NCBI GenBank assembly: GCA_002270565.1
Contig: NQMI01000036.1
Span: forward strand, 298,602 to 362,601
Direction: 5' to 3'
Origin: Stenocarpella maydis
Lineage: Eukaryota > Ascomycota > Sordariomycetes > Diaporthales > Diaporthaceae
Length of the DNA: 64,000 nucleotides
Under the pieces are notes generated by a model that did not search any database, had not been told where the DNA came from, and saw only the letters and a program-made list of their open reading frames with translations. Positions 21,663 to 31,752 of the stretch are shown piece after piece. The translations under genes were made by a program, and so were the position numbers. How positions within the stretch are numbered: position 1 is the first letter of the stretch; each line of letters opens with the position of its first letter.

Positions 21663-23066
21663 ATGGCTGCTGCCGCCGTGCTATCCTCCCCTGCTCCGGC
21701 TAGCGCCATGCCCACCAACAAGATTGAGGCTGTCTCGCCCCAGTCAAAGCCCGAGGAGTCTTCAACCTCCACTGCTGCACAGAACCCCAGCCTGACCGAC
21801 AGCACTCGCACCAGCGAGACCTTGAATGAGAAGGATGCCCAGCAGGTCCCACGCCTGGATGCCAACGGCAAAGCCACCAGTACAGATCCCGGCTCCAATG
21901 CCGGCCATCTCAACAAGGCCAGGTCAAGGAGGTTGTGCCCATCCTTGACCTCCAGGCGCAGCAGCAAGCTGGCCAACGTCAACGAGGAACAGGTCCAAGT
22001 TGCTGAACCTGACCGGTCTGTGTCGACAAACCGCCTCAAGACCTTTGTCAGGTCATTCAACTACCTGTATAAACTGACTCCCAAGGAGGTCGATGATTTC
22101 ATGGCATCTTACACCATCTACAACCTGGACTGGGAGAACGAGGCCGAGATGATCGAAACCTTGGGCCCTGAATACCCGCAAAAGGCTGGTGACTGCCTCA
22201 AGGCATACTATGGGGTGCTCAACCATCTCTGTGCCCTTGGCGATGTCGAGAAGATGTATATCCCGCCAGCCATGAACATGAAGGTATCGGTGAGGGACAA
22301 CCAGCTGCTCTACGAGGAGTCCATCGCCCGCGACCTCAGCCTGAAGCCTGGCATGAGAGTCCTTGACCTCGGCTGCGGACGGGGCCGGGTTGCCGCCCAC
22401 ATCACCAAGTACTCTGGTGCTCGCGTGACGGGCCTCAATATCGAGCCAAACTCGGTCGCTCAGGCTCAGAAATTCAATGACGAGTTGGGCTTCGACAACG
22501 ACTTCATCGTCAAGGACTTCAATGACCTGCCGCTCCCTTTTGAGGACGAGACGTTCGATGCTTTTTATAACATACAGGCATTCAGTCTCGTCAAGGACCA
22601 TCCTGCACTAGCCAGGGAGGTCTTTCGCGTCCTCAAACCTGGTGGGCGCTTCTCTTCACTTGACTGGGTCAAATACCCCGCCTATGACGACAAGAACCCA
22701 GAGCACACCCAGCTCATGCGTCGTGTGAAGCCTCTTATCGGTGCCGTGGGGACGCCGACCCCGACGTCCTTGGAAAAGGCATTCACCGACGCCGGGCTAG
22801 TCATCACTGTCTCTGACAACGCCAGCGTTGCTACAGACGGTCTGCAGAGCCCGCTCATTGGCAAGGTTGACCTGTACTTCCGCACAATTCGTCAGCTCAT
22901 CCTCGCCTTGGTCAAGATGCACGCGCTACCTTCGCATTTTAAGACGCTCATCAACCGCTTTTGCCTCGATGGAAAGGCTTTTGTCAAGATGGACGAGATG
23001 AGGCTCATCACTACCAGCTACCGCATCATCGCAGAGAAGCCATGCAAGACAGAGCAGCAGCATTAA
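21663..23066 (+). CDS. Erg6-like (SMT family) SAM methyltransferase, 467 aa
   Basis: This is an intronless class I methyltransferase. Residues 1-120 are Ser/Ala/Pro-rich and probably disordered. The SAM-binding motif I is VLDLGCGRGR at residues 233-242, followed by GLNIEPNSVAQAQKF (motif for the ribose/adenine side) and FRVLKPGGRFSSLDWV. The order and the FRVLKPGG...W...NPEH stretch match the sterol C24-methyltransferase (Erg6/SMT) family. The sterol-binding signature of true Erg6 (YEYGWG, and EATCHAP near the SAM site) is not conserved; here one reads IYNLDWENE and NIQAFSLVKD. I infer a paralogue acting on a different sterol, lipid or specialised metabolite. The ATG at 21663 is the first in frame. 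The neighbours give no pathway clue. Confidence 0.85.
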   Translation: MAAAAVLSSPAPASAMPTNKIEAVSPQSKPEESSTSTAAQNPSLTDSTRTSETLNEKDAQQVPRLDANGKATSTDPGSNAGHLNKARSRRLCPSLTSRRSSKLANVNEEQVQVAEPDRSVSTNRLKTFVRSFNYLYKLTPKEVDDFMASYTIYNLDWENEAEMIETLGPEYPQKAGDCLKAYYGVLNHLCALGDVEKMYIPPAMNMKVSVRDNQLLYEESIARDLSLKPGMRVLDLGCGRGRVAAHITKYSGARVTGLNIEPNSVAQAQKFNDELGFDNDFIVKDFNDLPLPFEDETFDAFYNIQAFSLVKDHPALAREVFRVLKPGGRFSSLDWVKYPAYDDKNPEHTQLMRRVKPLIGAVGTPTPTSLEKAFTDAGLVITVSDNASVATDGLQSPLIGKVDLYFRTIRQLILALVKMHALPSHFKTLINRFCLDGKAFVKMDEMRLITTSYRIIAEKPCKTEQQH

Positions 23067-24625
23067 TAGGGAAAGGGTATCTGCATCGTCGAGGTCTGAA
23101 CAGACGATCTTGATCTCGCAAACAGCGCCGTATTTTTCACGGGGGATGTAATGTGTATTGCTTAGACCTTGACTATCATACTCGTGTTTGACGTTGCGTA
23201 TGCAACCTGAGAATGGGTCGGGGGGGGGGGGGTTGTGGGACCCCATTCTCTGAAGGCAGAGCCACTAAGCTTCTTCAGAGCATCGAGTCTGGAACTCGAA
23301 GGCTATTCTCAAAACGCATTGTGGGCTTCATTTCAAGCAGGTGGGGGCCGCACTAGAGAGTCTTTCTGGGAAAGTAAAAGAAAGACGTTCGAGTTATTAG
23401 CATGTGGCCGTCAGGGTTGCATCGTGGTGTTAGTAGCTACATTTACTTGGTTGGTCATTTTTCGATGAACCTGGCGCAAGTGAGACATTTGATTGTTTGC
23501 TGAGTATGTGATGCACATGTGTGTACAGATGTATGGAGATTATAACTTTGAGGTCACAGCCATGACTCTTCAGCCTCCCAGCCTATATTTGATGTCTCCG
23601 GTTGGACAATCAAATGAGGTCAATCATGATGAAGACAGTCCTTGGGGCAAAGATCAAACATAGAGTCTCGCCTTCTAATTTGCTGATTACAACATCAACA
23701 TACCAGAGGATAGTAACTTCATGCTTAAAGAACATAATCCCTCGGTTTCCCTTCTCCGTCTCAAGTGCTATCACCTCAGCCGTTCTGTCCTTGACCTTCC
23801 TGTTATGCAGCCAGTACACAAGCTCCTGCGCCAGAGCAAGCACGATGCCGCTCGAAATAAGGGCGACCGGCCACTATGCGGAGGCCATTGCAGTAGAAGG
23901 GCTCTTTATCGCCCTGGAAGTAATGGGAACCACACGCCAACCCCCATCCCCCCATCCCGATGGCCAACATGACGCACATTGCGATGGCGATGCTCCGCCC
24001 CCGGGGGCCCTCTCCGGACGAGCAAAGCCATCCCGGACCGAGAAGGAGAAGACGTGGGAAGCTGAAAGGACAAACAAGAAGGAAGGGTGATGGTGTTCTC
24101 TTCGCCGCGCCGTGGCCCCGGGTACGGGCGACCCAGACAAGAATATCACGATTCAACCGCGACTGGGTTCGGAATTTTGTTGAGGGCGTCAGAAAATGAT
24201 CGTCATTGGGAAAAGGGTAAACCCAGAGGTGCGGCGAAGGAGGCAGAAAGCTGTTGACAAATGGATAAGACTTAAGTCCAAGCTGCTTCGTATCTGGCGC
24301 AATCTCAAGCACCGCCCAGGTGCTACATTTTGCCCCCATGGTAACGCCGCCTGCAACAGTAACGCATGCCCTGGAGACACTTTTGATGCTATCTAATTGC
24401 AGAAGGATTAGATGCTAGTCAATATCTCATCCATGATTAGTTTTATCCTCCGATGCAAGTCTTCAGCGTTTAAAACTCTGTGAAGGGACCGCCCGCACCT
24501 CCTTTTTTTTTTCCTTTCGTTCTATTCTCTTTTTATTAAAAAAAAAGAGAAGTAAATTGCGAACAAGACCAAATTCATAACGTGCGGTGACATCGTGCAC
24601 AGCACACAGAATTCAAAAACTGCGG
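23067..24625. other. Intergenic region
   Basis: Convergent 3' flanks of the methyltransferase and the glycoside hydrolase pseudogene. It has a 13-base G-run at 23220-23232 and A/T runs near 24505-24548. No gene is supported. Confidence 0.5.
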
Positions 24626-27600
24626 TTACAAAGAGCTAGCATCAACCCCAGCAACAGCGACCCACTCCAATGTGACCGGTTCCAATAGCCCGTACTCATA
24701 CGGCCTTTTCTCGGCGTACTTGGACTGCTGGGCGGACGCAACCTGGCCCCAGACTTGGACCTTGTCCGCGTCGCTCTTGATTCGATTGAACAGTGTCGTG
24801 GTCACCTCTACCAGAAGCTCATGCTCCTGGCCCTCGGCCACGTTGGCTGAGATGTCCATGATCGGTCGCACCGGGTCGATAGGGGCCAGTTGGATGCCGT
24901 CGATACTCGCGCGTACGGTGTTGACCACTGGGCCTAGGGAGAGCAAAGCTTCGATACGAAGGGGGCGGCCGACTGCGGAAGAGTTGCTGCTTGGTAGAGA
25001 AGGGACAGTAAAGCGTGTGGTGTAGCGGCCTACGCCGCTCACGCTTTCAAACCCGGAACCCAGCTGCGCCCAGGGCACCAGCGCGTGATCTGTGAAGTGG
25101 TGGAGTGTGATTTCCGTGCCGGCTTCAACATCAAAGCGGTCCTCTGGGGCGTGCCAGTCTTCGATCTCGATGTCCCACGTGGGCAGGTTGAGGCTTTCTG
25201 GAAGGGAGTTGCCGAACTCCGCAGTCTTGCCGGAGTCAAACGTGAGGCTGGCTGAGCCGGAGCTGCTAACTGTTGCGAGAACTAAATTGTCGCTCGTATT
25301 GCTGCGCCTGGCAAATTGAATGTTCTGGCTCGAGGATGTGACGAAAGGTTTGCTGGTAGTATTGACATCCGAGCCCGACCTGAAGACGAGTATTGTTGTC
25401 TCGTTTGCTACCAGGCTAACTGGAACGGTATAGACTGATCCATCCTTCGTGTACTCTACCAGTTCGTCCTGCGTTCCGGCGAACGCGTTGTATACGAACG
25501 GGGTTGCGTTGATCGAAGATGATGTGAAGGAAACGGTGCAGTCGGCCGAGATTTACTGGTCATTATACAAAAAGACGTACTCGGTGCCGCTCTTTACGTC
25601 CTTGCGGAAAACTGGATACACGGGATTAGATGTACAGCTAAGACCAGCCCGTGGCGTGACAGATAATCCAGACAGAGCTCTGGATAACTGGCCGATGGAC
25701 GCTACGAAATGTACGGCTGGACTCTGTGCCAATTTAGAGGTAATTTTGGCGAGTTGGTCCACGTCAGTAGATGGGTAGGTCTGACTGGAAGAGCTGACGC
25801 ATCACCAACGACGATGATTGGCAATCCCGCCTGGGCGAAGCCAAGGACTGCTTGTGCTGCCTCCAAGGTGATGATGGCCTGCCCAGAGAAAATTATGGCC
25901 TTGTACGAAGGCCCATCCGCAGCCAAAACTCCATTTTGGACTGTGGCTTGGGGCAGAAGCAGATTCTGTGGGCTGAGGTAGTCGTACGTGTATCCCAGTG
26001 AGCCCAGTCCTTCGGCACCACCAAGCGCATCTTCGCCATCAGGGGCCCAAGGCGCTGCGTAGTAGTAGACTGCGAGGTCGATTTGTGGTATACCCTGTTG
26101 CAACACGTACTGATTCCGACCAAAGTAGTCGAGCGCGTCCTTCAAATGACCGGATCCATAGGTCGGTAAGTTCGGTGTCCACATCTCGCTGTAAAGGTAT
26201 TAAAATGTCGTATACCCTGACCAGGTAGTGTTTGGGTAATTCCCCGAGTAGGGCGCACCGTGGAGGACCTGCTGGGTGATGCCGCCCGCAAACCCTATCT
26301 TGCCATGATACAGAAATTGCGGTATGGTGAGGTTGAAAGCAGGTCCGGAGACGGCGCCCATCTCGCTCGAGACAACATTGCGCCCTCCAATGTGAGCCGG
26401 GCCTGAGAGTTGGCGGTACGAAGTCACGCTGTCCTCGAAGCCCAATGATTCGCCTTCCGGTGCATCGACCGACGGGATGTTCTGCAGCATTTCCAGGGGA
26501 AGATTGTAAGATGGCTGGTTGGAATACTCGATTCCACATGAATGGGACCACTCCTCGAAATGACCAATGTAGTACTAGTAAGCACTCGTCAGGACAGTGC
26601 GATAGTCTATAGGTCATGTATGCTGGTGTTGTCTGTGGTATACTCGCCATACTAGTAGAGCTCCGGATAAGCCATAATCCTGCCATTCCAGGTATTCTTG
26701 GGGTTATAAAGTAATGGCAGGTACTTGATGAGACTGTATCCCATCTCTTGCTTGAATCGCGAAGCGAAATCAGGCGTCCAGTAAAGAGCCGCGAGGATTT
26801 CCATGCTGTCCTCCCAGGCTGTTGATGCCATGTTGGCCCTTTTCACAGCCATTCCGGAGCCGATTGTTGAGGACCGGCATACCGTATTTGGCCACACCCG
26901 CTACCAACTCTGCAGTTGTTGCGTCGCCTAAGATTTGCTGGTCCCAGAAGTCTGCGACCTTGACAGCTCCAGCGGCACTGAAATGATCCACCGTCCAGGA
27001 GCCATTTCCGATCACAGTCGTGACATCCAGACCTCCACGGCATGCGCGTTGGTTTGTGTAGCGTTCCCAGTAGCTGAAAAGCTTCCATGTGGCGTTGCCA
27101 CCGCTCCTCGGAGGGGTCCATTCCAGCTGTCCGTCTGTTGACACGTTTGGTGTCAGGTCAATGTACGATCCTTCGTCTAACATGATGACCGGGACCGCAA
27201 TTTTGCCCGCCACATATGTGGAGACTGAACGAGTTGTGTCTATATGCAGTGAGTGAATGGGTTGAGCTGTGTGTGATCTATGCGACTGTACATACAGCCT
27301 GTGACCTTGAGTGCGAAAACGGCGGTGAGGTTCGCCTGGCCGAATTGTTCGAGCTCTCCCTGGAAGCCGAGACCGCCTTGAAGAACTTCTGGGAGGTATG
27401 GCGGCGGCACTGGGCCGGAAAATGTCTCCCCTGCTGCCAAGGTTGCATTTCCTGGTGCCTGAAGGATGTGAGACTCTTGCTTGATTATTTGCTTGCCGGC
27501 CAGACAGTGGACAGAACCTACAATCTCGTACGATAGACCCTCCGTTCCAGGCTCACTGGGAACGCCAGCACCTTGATTGGGCCCCAGGGCAATGTCGATG

Positions 27601-28051
27601 CTGAAGCCATTCCCCTGGTCCTTGATTGCTTGCAGCTTCTGTTTCAACAAGTCATTGAAAGCTTTGCCCCCAAAGCCGTAAACAGACCAGTCTGTGGGTG
27701 GCTCAATTGGTTGCTCTGGCACAGGAACAAGCTGTGCATACACAAGTCCGTAGAAATAAAACGCCAAGTACTCAATGCCTCCGGCGCCGATGTCAGCCAG
27801 AGATGCTATGTCCTTGGCAACAATGACCGCCGATACGGACGCATCTGGGAGCCTGTGTGTTAGGTCGGTAAACAATTTACTTGGACCAGAATGAGTATGG
27901 CGTTGAGGACTGACCATGTAACGAAACCTTGGGCGATATATGTTGCCGGGGTTGCTGAAGTCACCTTCTTGAGAGGGGCGACGCAAGGGATCGTAGCGGC
28001 CGTCGAGACGGCGAGAGCAAGGAGCCATTGTAATAGATGATGTTGTATCAT
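24626..28051 (-). pseudogene. Decayed secreted glycoside hydrolase (GH106/GH2-type rhamnosidase-like)
   Basis: Reading on minus: a signal-peptide-like start (28051, MIQHHLLQWLLALAVSTAA), intron 27914-27853, exon 27852-27296, intron 27295-27240, exon 27239-26883, intron 26882-26819, then exon to 24626. The protein is similar to large fungal secreted glycosidases annotated as alpha-L-rhamnosidases: LPDASVSA, SIDIALGPNQGAG, YAWEDSMEI, EEWSHSCGIEYSNQPSYNLP, SGPAHIGGRNVVSSEMGA, GAPYSGNYPNTTWSGYTTF and a C-terminal beta-sandwich ending near 24626. Lesions seen: in-frame stops at 26652-26654, 26575-26577, 26200-26202 and 25553-25555; a two-base frame slip near 26600; a frame slip near 25775; and compensating frame slips between the signal peptide and 27914, so that the expected YDPLRRPS...RPRFRY segment sits in another frame. 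The number of lesions makes sequencing error an unlikely explanation. The GH family assignment is from memory of family motifs. Confidence 0.85.
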
Positions 28052-29357
28052 TGTGTCCGTTCTGTGGCCCTCATTGAGTCAATTGAGAAGGAGCTTAGAA
28101 GAACAGGCGATCAAGCTGGGTCGGGGGATGTTGGTGAATGAATTGAAAGGGACCCCAACCCATCGCCGTAGAGGAAAACGAATACATCATCATGCATGCA
28201 CATGGGCACATCTTGCGGCGACTGGGAATGTCCGCTTGGTGTGTCGCATTGTGGGGGAAGTGGTAATCAGTCCAAAGATGACAGGGGCGAACTGTCCCAA
28301 CACGGTGAGGGTGTGAGGAGGCATTGAGGAGGCCATAAGGAAGAGGCGAGGCTTGCTCGTTGCATTTAGATCCGAAAGAAGACCAGGAGTTTGTCCCAAC
28401 TCCACCCAGCTGAGAGTGCCTGAGTGCCAGCCGCCACACAGGCGATGCTCGTATGGATGACCTTGCACTGCACAACATTACACCGAGGGGGCATGTTGAC
28501 ACGTCAGTATTAAGTCTGGGACCTGGGCCCCGGGGCACCGAGCGTTTCCCATCCGAAAGCATATGCTGGAAGGGATGAACCACTGCGCCTCATTGGCTTC
28601 CTGGGAACTTTCCCGGGTGCTAGGATAATGCGGTTACTTGGCATGCGAAGGTACGGATATATGCCACAGGCTACACGTGAAATAAATTTAATAATTGGAT
28701 CCCAGGTTTTCCGAAGGTTATAGATTCAACATATCTCTACGAGCCGGAGTGGTTACATTGTAGGCCCTCGCCTCCCCGCCATGTACAGATTTCCCCACGG
28801 GGTCTAATACGTACCGAGGCAGTGTTTAATCTATGATGTTTTGTTTAAGCTAATTAGCACTAACACTCATTATTATCTGGAAGGGCTTAAAGAGTTGGTT
28901 AGGATAATGCCGGCGGCTCCACCTCTTACATAGGTAGCTGAGGTGGCCTGGGCGGTTGCAATGCTGTGTGAGGAAGATGACTTTAGAAGTTGGATCACCG
29001 GGGATGTTGTGAACATGAGCGGAGGTTTGCATGTCTTGTAACAAATGTAAAGGAAGCACACGCGGGTCTAGGGTATTAACAAAATCCTTAGCTTGCAGTA
29101 CTTCGTCATTTCTTAGTTGCCGCGTATTATCCCCAAACATTATGCCGATTTTATTTGCTGTGTCCTGGCAGCTGCGAGGTGGCGGGACAGATGGGTTTTA
29201 TATGTGGCTAGTCTGGGCAAAGGCATAGAGTACCTAGGTACCTTACTTTGGTGGTGGATGCGTCCTCTAGATAGCCACTTTGCGTCAAGGCGAAGGACTA
29301 TAAGAATCAATTGTGAAATGCAAATCATGCGCAGTATACAGCCACAGAGTGCATGTG
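28052..29357. other. Intergenic region
   Basis: Upstream of the glycoside hydrolase pseudogene and downstream of the fucosyltransferase-like gene. Only short ORFs. The 28640-28900 part is AT-richer. Confidence 0.5.
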
Positions 29358-30961
29358 TCAAGGCCATAGAGAGTCATACATAAACAGCCAGTCATCCCAG
29401 TAATTGTCATAGCGACCAACAAGCCAACTCCGCCCGTCCCCTTCTTCATCACCGATCCTCCATGGCCGGGTGAGCAGCCCGTCCTCCCTCAGGTGCCTCT
29501 TGAGCGCGACATTCATGCTAAACGAGCTGGGGCTGACGCCCAGGAAGAAGCCGCACTGCAGCAGCACCACGAAGTCGACGAGCGCCTGCTGGTCCCAGCT
29601 GAGCGCATCGAGCCGCCGCAGCAGCTCCCCGCCGCCGCGCGAGGCGCGCAGGAGCTCGTGCTTGGTGACAACCTGCAGGCCCAGCTGCGCCTCCGCCCGC
29701 GCCGCGAGCCTGGCCGCCTCGGTGGCGTTGCCCGTCGCGAGGTACGCCCGCCTCGGGGGCCGGGGGCCGAGGCCGGCCAGCCTCGCGAGGTATGCGGCGG
29801 TCTGGTTCTCAAAGGTGGGCCAGGACCGCAGCGCGTCGCTCTCGGTGCGCAGGTGGATGCCCACAAAGCCTGAGCCGCCTCGCCCGTCCCCGCCGTCGCC
29901 ACCCGGGGCGGCCGCGGCGAGCTCCTGCATCGCGCGGGCGGTCCTCGCGCCCAGGGCGAGGATGTCGTCTCGGAACCGCAGCAGGCCCCCGAACGACGCC
30001 GCGAATTCCGGCCCGTCCGTGGCGACGGGCCAGTTCCACTGCACGCCCCAGTTCATCCTCACCAGCCTGGGCTTTAAAATACCAGTGGGGTTCAGACGCT
30101 GCTGCTGGCTCACATCTTTTTCCCTCAGGAAAGCATGGAACCGCTGCCCGAAAAGTGCGCTGTGGCGGTTGAGATCACGCACGTCACACTGCAGCATTGA
30201 GAGTCAGCTTTCAAAGAACCATGGAAGGGGTTTCATTCAAACACAGCGTGGGTCGGGCCATAGTGTAGCCATAGCATTTGAGACAGAGACTCCGGGAGGG
30301 GATTTCTTATTCCAAAGCGGGTTAAAAATAACTCCAGAAAGCTGCTTACCCCTCCTCTCAGCCCAAAATGGTTCGGCGTGATCATCTCGGGCCTGATCCG
30401 CCTCGTACGCAGCTCCTCGGTATCTATTCCAGGCACGCCGGCAAGGTCGTTGCCGTAGACGGTAATCTGCGGGCAGGCCTCCTCGAGGCCGCGGCGGAAG
30501 TGCATCTCATCAAAGAAGTACGCAAAAGGCAGCCGCAGGCCGACGAATAGGTCAGCCAGTTTGTCCGCGCTGCGGGACTGGATGGTGGGCAGCGCAAGTC
30601 CCGTGGCGCCGGCCTCGATGGCATATCGCAGGCACGTTAGAATGAAGTTGCGGATGTTGCCGATGCCGCCCGAGTTGTTGTCGCAGATGAAGACCAGCCC
30701 GGGGGTCCATCTCTTGTTCTCGCTGCAGACGCGGGCGAGAGGCCAGGCGACGAAGGGCGAATCTGCGGCCGAGAGGTCGAGGTCGGTGCCATTTTGATGG
30801 AAATGGTGCTTTGCTGTATCGGAACAAGGGATAATGGCGGCGGACGAACGAGGGCATTGGTCGAAGATGCAGAGGCGTGGGAGGCGATAGGTCCAGATGG
30901 TGACGAGGCTGATGGCGAGGACTAGCACGAGGACTTTTCCTTGTCGTGGCAATGTGAACAT
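29358..30961 (-). CDS. O-fucosyltransferase-like type II membrane glycosyltransferase, 480 aa
   Basis: Exon 1 is 30961-30350 (204 codons) and exon 2 is 30188-29358 (276 codons plus TGA). The 161-base intron has a GTAAGC donor and a CTGCAG acceptor, both at phase 0. A single N-terminal span (residues about 9-26) after a short basic tail predicts a Golgi/ER type II protein. Exon 1 carries GGIGNIRNFILTCLRYAIEA, resembling the GxGN...A..G donor-site region of fucosyltransferase-like folds. Exon 2 carries FVGIHLRTESDA (residues 312-323, the HxR-type motif that binds GDP-fucose) and VDFVVLLQCGFFLGVSPSSFSMNVALKR, similar to the (S/D)xxSS(F/W)S motif of the C-terminal Rossmann half. Family membership is inferred from these motifs; donor and acceptor are unknown. 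A Gly/Ala-rich loop lies at residues about 294-310. Intact. Confidence 0.7.
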
Positions 30962-31752
30962 GGCCGAGGTAGATGAGATGGTGACAAAGAACGCCCGCCG
31001 CCTTAACTGTGTTAGCTACATCAACGCCACCTCGCGAGTTCTGTGTCGTGGTTGGAGTCGGCCTAAATATGTCTCACGGTTCATGCTCGGGACGGAAATG
31101 AGAACGCTTGGTCGACCGACCCTACTGCATAATGTACATAACCGTCAACGGCATGCATGGGCAGGCCGACCGACAGTGGAACACCGCAAGAGATCAGTTC
31201 GCCTCAGCTTGATTGTCTTGTTTATCCAAGTGTCCCCTTCTCTTACGAGGCTGGAAAAGACGGAGCATTGAGCTCCGTCCCTCCCCCCCCTCTCCCCGGG
31301 CGCGGACTCGGAACGAAGTTGCCATTGATCGCACAGCCTGATGCCATGTCACACACATATATCTCCCAGGGCGATCGGCGTCCCACAGAATACGGTGTAG
31401 CGCTAAATTGCGTTTCTGGGGCCACTGTCAAACCTGAGGTTGAGAATCACGACGGTTTCTCGCCAGACGCCGGCCGGCCGGCCGGGGCTGACCAAACGGA
31501 AGGTAAAGGGCTGGCTTAGAAATAAAAGTGACACCGTTATCGATGGCACTGACGGGCTGTGTGTGCTCAATTTGTATTCGTTTACCAAGCGTATTTGTGC
31601 CAAGTCTATCGAGGTATCCGGCGCCGTTATCCTTGCAGCAAAACTCTAAATCAAATACACCAAGTCCGGATCATGACAGCCGACATGCGATCATAGGAGC
31701 AGGCAGTTTTCCGCCCTACCTCCGGTACGTTCACGATCAGCCATGGGGCCTA
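30962..31752. other. Intergenic region
   Basis: Promoter of the fucosyltransferase-like gene and 3' flank of the DUF3405 gene. Nothing else is recognised. Confidence 0.5.

Noticed and set aside
26819..26882. Apparent frameshift in the glycoside hydrolase pseudogene
   Set aside because: It is explained by a 64-base GT-AG intron that restores VAKYAWEDSMEI, so I do not count it as a lesion.
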